In this document: in pieces, positions 11,965-16,019 of the stretch
Numbering within the stretch: the first letter of the stretch is position 1
How the letters are laid out: every line of letters begins with the position of its first letter
Assembly: GCA_036676355.1 (NCBI GenBank)
Contig: JAKFDA010000083.1
Location: forward strand, 1 to 16,019
Length of the DNA stretch: 16,019 nt
DNA from: ZC4RG42 sp036676355
Lineage (GTDB): Bacteria; Pseudomonadota; Gammaproteobacteria; Burkholderiales; SG8-39
Direction: 5' to 3'
Notes under the pieces: model-generated
What the model was told of the DNA's origin: nothing
The model's database searches: none
Seen by the model: the letters and a program-made list of their open reading frames with translations, nothing else
Made by a program: the position numbers and the translations under genes

Positions 11965-11994
11965 AGGCTGGCGGGTTTTTGGGCCCGCCAGCCT
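11965..11994 (-). terminator. Attenuator-type hairpin between rplL and rpoB
   Basis: A perfect 11-bp stem, AGGCTGGCGGG with CCCGCCAGCCT around an eight-base loop, lies 19 bases after the rplL stop. The tail TTCGTGTC is poor in T, so it should terminate only partly. In E. coli a partial terminator in the same spacer keeps RNA polymerase subunits below ribosomal proteins in amount (established knowledge). The remaining spacer to rpoB (11840-11964) is AT-rich, with no convincing promoter. Confidence 0.75.
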
Positions 11995-12013
11995 GTTCCA
12001 AACCTTCAACGAC

Positions 12014-12394
12014 TTACTTCAGTTCGGCCTTTGCGCCGGCGTCCGTCAGTTGTTTAAGGATGTCCTCGGCGTCCTTCTTGGCGATACCTTCCTTCACGGA
12101 CTTCGGTGCGCCGTCGACCAGGTCCTTCGCTTCTTTCAGACCCAGACCGGTAACTGCGCGAACGACTTTAATGACGTTCACTTTGTTGTCGCCGGCGGCC
12201 GTCAGGACGACGTCGAATTCGGTCTTTTCTTCAGCGGCGGCGGCACCGCCACCATTCGCGGGGGCGGCAACGGCAACCGCGGTCGCAGCAGCGGAAACGC
12301 CAAATTTCTCTTCCATCTCTTTAATGAGAGAGGAGAGTTCGAGCACGGTCATGTTCGAGATCGCGTCGAGGATGTCAGCACTAGCAATAGCCAT
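12014..12394 (-). CDS. rplL: 50S ribosomal protein L7/L12
   Basis: A 126-residue stalk protein. Residues 1-32 (MAIASADILDAISNM and so on) form the dimerisation domain that binds L10. About 34-56 is the Ala/Gly-rich hinge (ATAVAVAAPANGGGAAAA). About 59-126 is the globular domain (KTEFDVVLTAAG, GLGLKEAKDLVDGAPK) that recruits EF-Tu, EF-G, IF2 and RF3 to the ribosome and stimulates their GTPases. The start is ATG with AGGAG 11 bases upstream. It follows rplJ by 53 bases with no hairpin between, as expected for genes whose products form the L10(L12)n complex, and is followed by the rplL-rpoB attenuator. Several dimers are made per ribosome, so a stronger signal than its neighbours is expected; none beyond the Shine-Dalgarno is visible. 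Confidence 0.98.
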   Translation of the reverse strand: MAIASADILDAISNMTVLELSSLIKEMEEKFGVSAAATAVAVAAPANGGGAAAAEEKTEFDVVLTAAGDNKVNVIKVVRAVTGLGLKEAKDLVDGAPKSVKEGIAKKDAEDILKQLTDAGAKAELK

Positions 12395-12447
12395 GATTCG
12401 TATAACTCCTGAATGGTTCAGTCTTTAATCGTCGGTTCGAAAGTGTT

Positions 12448-12978
12448 TCAAGCGCCGGCTTTTTCTTTTTGCTCGCGTACAGCGGCCAGGCCGCGGACGA
12501 ACTTGGTCGGAACCTCGTTCAATGTGCGAACAAATTGCGCCACCGGGGCTTGCATGGTCGCCATCAGGGTTGCGATCAACTGATCGCGCGACGGCATTGC
12601 CGCGAGCGCGGCGACTTCCTTGGCGGAAATCACGGCGTTCGGCATAGCGCCGGCCTTGATGACAAACTTTTCGTTGCCCTTTGCGAAATCGCTCAACACT
12701 TTGGCCGCATTGACCGGGTCGGACGAGATGCCGTACATCAGGGGACCGACCATCTGATCAGTCAGGCCTTCGAACGGGGTGTCCTTCACGGCGCGACGCG
12801 CCAGGGTGTTCTTGAGAACGCGCAGGTAAACGCCCGACTTCCGTGCCTCGCGGCGCAGATTTGTCAGGTTGCCCACTTCCAGACCGCGGTACTCAGCCAG
12901 GACGATCGCCTGCGCACCCGCAACCTGCGCGGACACTTCAGCGACAACGGCCTGTTTCTCGGTGAGATTGAGACCCAA
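12448..12978 (-). CDS. rplJ: 50S ribosomal protein L10
   Basis: A 176-residue L10, the stalk base that binds 23S rRNA and L11 through its N-terminal domain and carries L12 dimers on its C-terminal helix. Conserved segments are LTEKQAVVAEVSAQV (N-terminus), VLAEYRGLEVG, YLRVLKNTLARRAV and QAPVAQFVRTLNEVP. The start is TTG (12978-12976): a TAG stands two codons upstream, a strong GGAGG (12989-12985) lies six bases away, and the reading GLNLTEKQ matches the usual L10 N-terminus. The C-terminus (FVRGLAAVREQKEKAGA) is longer than in E. coli (165 residues). It is preceded by a long leader with a recognisable L10-binding fold, so autogenous translational control is expected, and is followed by rplL. 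Confidence 0.97.
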   Translation of the reverse strand: MGLNLTEKQAVVAEVSAQVAGAQAIVLAEYRGLEVGNLTNLRREARKSGVYLRVLKNTLARRAVKDTPFEGLTDQMVGPLMYGISSDPVNAAKVLSDFAKGNEKFVIKAGAMPNAVISAKEVAALAAMPSRDQLIATLMATMQAPVAQFVRTLNEVPTKFVRGLAAVREQKEKAGA

Positions 12979-13067
12979 GGTCTACCTCCATTTATTGCAG
13001 CACCGCGCCGGCCCCGTCTTGACAACTGGGCTACGCGGCAACTCGGCGACCTTCATTCAGGAGATCG

Positions 13068-13086
13068 GCCGCGGCAGCGCCACGGC
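13068..13086 (-). other. Hairpin in the distal rplJ leader
   Basis: GCCGTGGC and GCCGCGGC pair around a three-base loop (8 bp, one wobble), about 90 bases before the rplJ start and downstream of the L10 site. It has no U-run. It may take part in the switch between open and closed leader forms. Structure seen, role unknown. Confidence 0.35.
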
Positions 13087-13181
13087 TGAAAACCCTTCAT
13101 TGGGTGCGCCATCTGCGCAGGTCACTGAATGTCGGGATCGAAAGACGACGGACATTGCCATCGCTTATCCCATCCCTATTT

Positions 13182-13219
13182 CAGGTGATTAAGCCTCCGA
13201 AGAGGCGCCTGCGGTCTTT
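13182..13219 (-). ncRNA. L10 leader core (L10(L12)4 binding site of the rplJL mRNA)
   Basis: On the minus strand the order is AAAGACCG, CAGG (13211-13208), an inner hairpin GCCTC-TTCG-GAGGC (13206-13193, a cUUCGg tetraloop), TTAATCA, then CCTG (13185-13182). This matches the layout I remember for the E. coli rplJ leader: AAGACCGCAGG, hairpin, CUUAAUC, CCUGC. In E. coli the L10-L12 complex binds this bulged element and represses translation of rplJ and rplL. The bulge sequence and both flanking stem strands are conserved while the inner stem differs, as expected for a real RNA. The core is about 200 bases upstream of the rplJ TTG. The outer stem was not resolved. Confidence 0.82.
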
Positions 13220-13275
13220 GATGACCTGCCGCGGCGCCGGTACCAATGCCGATGCCGCGACGGCCCAAAGCCCTG

Positions 13276-13387
13276 CCCCGCGTTACAACCACACGGGGTC
13301 CAAATACGACGGCTCCGCCATTGCGGAGCCTTGAATCCTGCCGGGAGCGTCACCACTCCCGGGTGTGCTCAGAGGCTCGCACGCCTC
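13276..13387 (-). other. Row of four GC-rich hairpins after rplA
   Basis: Immediately after the rplA stop come four inverted repeats: GAGGC/GCCTC (13372-13387), CCGGGAG/CTCCCGG (13341-13362), GGCTCCGC/GCGGAGCC with loop AATG (13311-13330), and CCCCGTG/CGCGGGG (13276-13298, one wobble). None has a clear U-run on the minus strand. They probably stabilise the upstream rplKA message, mark a processing point, or form part of the L10 leader's outer fold. The rest of 12979-13398 shows no ORF with a ribosome binding site and no clear promoter. Confidence 0.55.
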
Positions 13388-13398
13388 CGAAGTTCCCG

Positions 13399-14094
13399 CT
13401 ACGCCGTCAACGTCGCAATATCGACGCGGACGCCCGGGCCCATGGTGCTGGAAACTGATAGCTTGCGCAGATAAACGCCCTTGCTGGTCGTCGGTTTCGC
13501 CTTGTTGAGCGCCTCGATGAGCGCATCCAGGTTCTGCTTCAGCGCTTCCGGCGCGAAAGACGCGCGGCCGATCGAGCAATGAATAATGCCGGTTTTGTCG
13601 GTGCGATATTGCACCTGACCCGCCTTGGCGTTCTTCACCGCGGTGGCGACATCCGGCGTTACCGTGCCAACCTTCGGGTTCGGCATCAGGCCGCGCGGAC
13701 CGAGAATCTGACCCAGCGTGCCGACGACACGCATCGTGTCGGGGCTGGCGATGGCGATGTCGAAATCGATCTTGCCGGCCTTGATCTGTTCGGCCAGATC
13801 ATCCAGACCGACGATGTCGGCGCCGGCCGCCTTGGCCGCTTCGGCCTTATCGCCCTGGGCGAACACGGCCACCCGGACGGCCTTGCCGGTACCGGCCGGC
13901 AGGACAACGGAGCCGCGAACCAACTGATCCGACTTCTTCGCATCGATACCGAGGTTCACCGCGATGTCGATCGACTCGTCGAACTTGGCGGTTGCCGTTT
14001 TTTTGGCCAGATCGATGGCTTCCAGAACCGCGTAAGGCTTATTGCGCTCCACTACACCGGTGAGCGCCTGCTGACGTTTGCTGAGCTTGGCCAT
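13399..14094 (-). CDS. rplA: 50S ribosomal protein L1
   Basis: A 231-residue L1, which binds the mobile 23S rRNA stalk at the E site and helps release deacylated tRNA; it is also a translational repressor of rplK-rplA. The signature ILGPRGLMPNPKVGTVTPDV lies at about 129-148. Domain I contains KFDESIDIAVNLGID, and the C-terminal STMGPGVRVDIA closes domain I again. The ATG at 14094 directly follows the rplK TAA (TAAATG) with GGAGG eight bases upstream inside rplK, so translation is probably coupled. An L1-binding fold is seen before rplK (14540-14608), consistent with autogenous control of both genes. A 420-base leader separates it from rplJ. Confidence 0.98.
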   Translation of the reverse strand: MAKLSKRQQALTGVVERNKPYAVLEAIDLAKKTATAKFDESIDIAVNLGIDAKKSDQLVRGSVVLPAGTGKAVRVAVFAQGDKAEAAKAAGADIVGLDDLAEQIKAGKIDFDIAIASPDTMRVVGTLGQILGPRGLMPNPKVGTVTPDVATAVKNAKAGQVQYRTDKTGIIHCSIGRASFAPEALKQNLDALIEALNKAKPTTSKGVYLRKLSVSSTMGPGVRVDIATLTA

Positions 14095-14526
14095 TTATAC
14101 GCCCTCCACCGTGATGCCGATACTGCGCGCACTGCCGGCGATGGTCCGCACGGCGGCGTCCATGTCGGCCGCGGTAAGGTCAGGCATTTTCGCCTTGGCG
14201 ATTTCTTCCGCCTGAGCGCGCGTAATCTTGCCGACCTTGTCGGTATTGGCTTTGGGGCTACCCTTGGTGATGCCGGCGGCCTTCTTGATCAGGATGGTCG
14301 CGGGCGGCGTCTTCATCACGAAGGTGAAGCTCTTGTCCGCGAAGGCGGTAATCACCACCGGAATCGGCAGGCCCGGCTCCACGCCCTGGGTCTGGGCGTT
14401 GAAAGCCTTGCAGAATTCCATGATGTTCAGACCGCGCTGACCGAGCGCCGGGCCGATGGGCGGACTGGGATTCGCCTTGCCCGCCGGCACTTGCAGCTTG
14501 ATATAGCCGATGATTTTCTTTGCCAC
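14095..14526 (-). CDS. rplK: 50S ribosomal protein L11
   Basis: A 143-residue L11, which folds the GTPase-associated centre of 23S rRNA, is the target of thiopeptides such as thiostrepton, and is needed for RelA activation in the stringent response. The N-terminal domain has the proline-rich PPIGPALGQRGLNIMEFCKA (22-41), and the rRNA-binding C-terminal domain includes KAAGITKGS and ITRAQAEEIAKAKM. The start is GTG (14526-14524), translated as Met, with AGGAG (14537-14533) six bases upstream; MAKKIIGYIKLQVPAG then matches the family N-terminus. It begins a pair with rplA with no gap. A fold resembling the L1 rRNA site abuts its ribosome binding site, so L1 feedback is expected. Confidence 0.98.
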   Translation of the reverse strand: MAKKIIGYIKLQVPAGKANPSPPIGPALGQRGLNIMEFCKAFNAQTQGVEPGLPIPVVITAFADKSFTFVMKTPPATILIKKAAGITKGSPKANTDKVGKITRAQAEEIAKAKMPDLTAADMDAAVRTIAGSARSIGITVEGV

Positions 14527-14532
14527 TTTAAG

Positions 14533-14608
14533 CTCCTAAGGTGGGTACAAGCGTCCGGCGACTTGCCGAACTCCCCGGTCAAGCGATCGGCTTGGCAAGC
14601 CGACCACC
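14533..14608 (-). promoter_or_regulatory. L1-binding leader of rplK-rplA (23S rRNA mimic) plus ribosome binding site
   Basis: On the minus strand GGTGG (14608-14604) pairs with CCACC (14544-14540), and CGGC (14602-14599) with GCCG (14559-14556). This leaves one base on the 5' side and GACGCTTGTAC on the 3' side. The E. coli 23S L1 stalk, as I recall it, has the same plan: GGUGG/CCACC, inner GGCU/AGCC, a short 5' loop and GACCUUGAAAUA on the 3' side. L1 represses its operon by binding such a mimic. The ribosome binding site AGGAG (14537-14533) starts two bases after the outer stem, so bound L1 would block initiation. A further perfect repeat (14587-14603) offers an alternative pairing. Confidence 0.7.
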
Positions 14609-14721
14609 GTAAAATTTCAAACCTTCATCAAAGAGAGGCTTCTACCGACCCTCTTCGTCTGAGTTTTCAACTCCGAGCACATCGCGAGTCCGTCACGATA
14701 TCGCCCTTTGAAACTTTGTCC

Positions 14722-14749
14722 TCGGGCGTACAGCTTCGCGCACGCCCGA
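14722..14749 (-). other. Hairpin after nusG
   Basis: TCGGGCGT and ACGCCCGA pair perfectly (8 bp) around 12 bases, starting 17 bases after the nusG stop. No U-run follows, so it is not a standard terminator; it may be a partial stop or an RNA-processing site between secE-nusG and rplKA. The rest of the spacer (14609-14721) shows only weak repeats and no convincing promoter. Confidence 0.4.
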
Positions 14750-14766
14750 CCATCCATGCCCGTGGT

Positions 14767-15303
14767 TTAGGCTTTTTCTACCTGCCCGAAATCGAGTTCC
14801 ACCGGCGTGGCGCGACCGAAAATGGTCACCGAAACGCGCAGCTTGCTCTTGTCGTAGTTGACGTCTTCGACCGAGCCGTGAAAATCCGTGAACGGACCTT
14901 CCTTGACCCGCACTGCTTCGCCCACTTCGAACAGAATCTTGGGTTTCGGCTTTTCCACGCCTTCCTGCATCTGATGCAGGATGCCCTCGACTTCCTTTTC
15001 GCTGATGGGTGGCGGTTTGCGGCCATGGGCCGCGCCGACGAAACCGGTGACCTTCGGCGTGTTTTTCACCAGGTGCCACGCCTCGTCGTCCAGATCCATC
15101 TCCACCAGCACGTAGCCAGGAAAGAATTTGCGCTCGGAAATGCTTTTCTGTCCGCCCTTCATTTCCACGACTTCTTCGGTCGGGACCATGATGCGGCCGA
15201 ACTTGTCCTGCATGTCGGCGCGCCGAATCCGCTCTTCGAGCGCGCGCTGCACCGACTTTTCGAAGCCGGAATAGGCATGTACCACGTACCAGCGCATCGT
15301 CAT
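14767..15303 (-). CDS. nusG: Transcription elongation/antitermination factor NusG
   Basis: A 178-residue NusG, which binds the beta' clamp of RNA polymerase to suppress pausing and contacts S10 or Rho through its KOW domain. The NGN domain (about 1-118) begins MTMRWYVVHAYSGFEKSVQR and includes FFPGYVLVEMDL. The KOW domain (about 125-178) has EAVRVKEGPFTDFHGSVEDV and ends VELDFGQVEKA. Three ATGs are close together at 15306, 15303 and 15297. I chose 15303 because GGAAG lies five bases upstream of it, while it is only two bases from 15306. The A of this ATG is the last base of the secE TGA, so the two genes are translationally coupled. A 240-base spacer to rplK follows. Confidence 0.97.
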   Translation of the reverse strand: MTMRWYVVHAYSGFEKSVQRALEERIRRADMQDKFGRIMVPTEEVVEMKGGQKSISERKFFPGYVLVEMDLDDEAWHLVKNTPKVTGFVGAAHGRKPPPISEKEVEGILHQMQEGVEKPKPKILFEVGEAVRVKEGPFTDFHGSVEDVNYDKSKLRVSVTIFGRATPVELDFGQVEKA

Positions 15304-15653
15304 CATTTCTTCCAGTCGAGAATGAGGTTGTAGAGGGAAAGCTCCAGCCCCTTGTCCACAACCCACAAAAACACGGCCATGATCACGACGAAGCCAAACA
15401 CCGCGGCCGCAGTCTGGAACGATTCCTTGCGGGTCGGCCAGACGACCTTGCGCACTTCCTCGCGCGACTCGCTGACGAAGCCGGACAGTTGCTTACCGGA
15501 CGCAGAAGATAGTCCGACCACCACAGACGCCGCTATACCCGCGAGCACCATCCCGACACGGGCGACCAACGGCATGTCGGAGAAATAATAGAAACCCGCA
15601 AAGCCTGCGATGAACAGCAGCCCCGCGATAATGATCTTAATTTTGTCCGCCAT
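15303..15653 (-). CDS. secE: Preprotein translocase subunit SecE
   Basis: A 116-residue inner-membrane protein that clamps SecY in the SecYEG channel. Hydrophobic segments lie at about 5-23, 30-49 and 83-101, giving the three-span form of E. coli rather than the single-span form of most bacteria. The essential cytoplasmic amphipathic segment SESREEVRKVVWPTRKES (about 61-78) precedes the last span. The ATG at 15653 is preceded only by a weak purine-rich site. The stop overlaps the nusG start by one base, the usual secE-nusG pairing. It lies 68 bases after tRNA-Trp, probably on the same transcript. Confidence 0.97.
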   Translation of the reverse strand: MADKIKIIIAGLLFIAGFAGFYYFSDMPLVARVGMVLAGIAASVVVGLSSASGKQLSGFVSESREEVRKVVWPTRKESFQTAAAVFGFVVIMAVFLWVVDKGLELSLYNLILDWKK

Positions 15654-15696
15654 GAACCGCTTCTCGCTCCCGTCGTCACCCGTGACTAAACGGGAA

Positions 15697-15712
15697 GCCG
15701 GTCTATCCCGGC
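15697..15712 (-). other. Short hairpin between tRNA-Trp and secE
   Basis: GCCGG and CCGGC pair around GATAGA, 9 bases after the tRNA 3' end. Too short for a terminator. It may mark the point where the tRNA is cut from the secE message. Low confidence. Confidence 0.25.
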
Positions 15713-15721
15713 ACCTTTATA

Positions 15722-15797
15722 TGGCAGGCCAAGAGGGAATCGAACCCCCAACCTTCGGTTTTGGAGACCGACGCTCTGCCAGTTGAGCTATTGGCCT
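15722..15797 (-). tRNA. trnW: tRNA-Trp (anticodon CCA)
   Basis: A full 76-base cloverleaf is readable: acceptor AGGCCAA/TTGGCCT, D stem GCTC/GAGC, anticodon stem TCGGT/ACCGA with loop CTCCAAA, T stem with TTCGATT loop, and encoded CCA. The anticodon CCA lies at 15764-15762. The A1-U72 pair, G73 and the CCA anticodon are the known identity elements for tryptophanyl-tRNA synthetase. Its place between tuf and secE is the common arrangement in beta- and gammaproteobacteria. Confidence 0.98.
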
Positions 15798-15816
15798 GCG
15801 GGTAAACCCACAACGC

Positions 15817-15873
15817 CGGGCCGAACATCGGCCCGACTAAGATTTCTCGTCGGTGCGACAAGCCGCACCGACG
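15817..15873 (-). other. Two strong hairpins between tuf and tRNA-Trp
   Basis: CGTCGGTGCG/CGCACCGACG (15848-15873, perfect 10 bp, six-base loop) begins 10 bases after the tuf stop. CGGGCCGA/TCGGCCCG (15817-15835, 8 bp, three-base loop) follows. Neither has a good U-run on the minus strand. They could form the 3' end of the tuf mRNA after processing, or partial terminators before tRNA-Trp. Confidence 0.5.
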
Positions 15874-15883
15874 CTTTGTTTCT

Positions 15884-16019
15884 TTACTCGATGACCTTGG
15901 TGACCACGCCGGCGCCGACGGTACGGCCGCCTTCGCGAATCGCGAAGCGCAAGCCCTCTTCCATCGCAATCGGCGCAATCAACGTCACCGTGATCGACAC
16001 GTTGTCCCCCGGCATCACC
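15884..16019 (-). CDS. tuf: Elongation factor Tu, C-terminal fragment (runs off the right edge)
   Basis: The last 45 codons of a second EF-Tu copy, ending EGGRTVGAGVVTKVIE and TAA (15886-15884). The fragment belongs to the third beta-barrel domain: VMPGDNVSITVTLIAPIAME followed by EGLRFAIREGG, which helps bind the tRNA T-arm and is the face where kirromycin-class contacts arise at the domain interface. It lies upstream of tRNA-Trp in the usual tuf-trnW-secE order. The other tuf fragment at bases 1-118 is the 5' end of a separate copy, so the two cannot be compared directly from this window. Confidence 0.97.
   Translation of the reverse strand, partial: VMPGDNVSITVTLIAPIAMEEGLRFAIREGGRTVGAGVVTKVIE

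Noticed and set aside
12869..13192. Plus-strand frames over the rplJ leader (107 and 206 codons)
   Set aside because: They read antisense through rplJ and its RNA leader, with no start signal; the leader is better explained by RNA structure.
13283..13579. A 98-codon minus-strand frame spanning the rplA end and the hairpin cluster
   Set aside because: It overlaps the rplA 3' end in another frame and then runs through the hairpin row; no ribosome binding site or similarity seen.
14609..14721. Promoter for rplK in the nusG-rplK spacer
   Set aside because: TTGAAA occurs, but no -10 better than three matches lies at 16-18 bases; a promoter may exist but cannot be supported by reading.
15304..15366. 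Longer nusG starting inside secE (up to 21 extra residues)
   Set aside because: The extra residues are a shifted reading of secE and do not resemble NusG; the ATG at 15303 has the best-spaced ribosome binding site.
15715..15745. TATAAA just after tRNA-Trp as a secE promoter
   Set aside because: No acceptable -35 at the right distance; the upstream bases are the tRNA T-arm, and co-transcription with tRNA-Trp explains secE.

Overview
The window is a compact housekeeping locus. Every gene is on the minus strand, so the biological order runs from high to low coordinates: tuf (3' end only) - tRNA-Trp - secE - nusG - rplK - rplA - rplJ - rplL - rpoB - rpoC - rpsL - rpsG - fusA - tuf (5' end only). 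The gene order, the high G+C, the three-membrane-segment SecE, and RpoB, EF-G and EF-Tu sequences close to those I remember from Burkholderia and relatives point to a proteobacterium. Betaproteobacteria is most likely; I cannot name the order, and a gammaproteobacterium is not strictly excluded. All complete genes look intact.

Layout from the right (5') end: the last 45 codons of one tuf copy (15884-16019), a spacer with two strong hairpins, tRNA-Trp(CCA), then secE and nusG overlapping by one base. A 240-base spacer follows, whose 3' part folds like the L1-binding site of 23S rRNA; next are rplK and rplA, directly abutting. The only gene-free stretch above 300 bases is 12979-13398. It holds a row of GC-rich hairpins and a recognisable L10 leader ahead of rplJ-rplL. 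A leaky-looking terminator separates rplL from rpoB; rpoB and rpoC follow. A perfect 12-bp terminator hairpin ends rpoC. A near-consensus sigma-70 promoter with a GC-rich discriminator then starts the str operon (rpsL-rpsG-fusA-tuf), and its short leader holds an attenuator-like hairpin with a U-tract. The window ends inside the second tuf, in the same orientation as the first.

The genes work as one growth-rate module: RNA polymerase core subunits (RpoB, RpoC), the elongation factor NusG that can link polymerase to ribosome, ribosomal proteins of the GTPase-activating centre and L1 stalk (L11, L1, L10, L12), decoding-site and head proteins (S12, S7), the elongation GTPases (EF-G, EF-Tu), a tRNA, and the SecE translocon subunit.

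No new defence, mobile or metabolic system is present. What merits a second look is regulatory and structural: the L1-site mimic and L10 leader, the str-leader attenuator candidate, the paired hairpins over the fusA start, non-ATG starts on rplK (GTG), rplJ (TTG) and fusA (GTG), an apparent insertion of about 20 residues in RpoB just before the rifampicin region, and the two tuf ends that bound the window.
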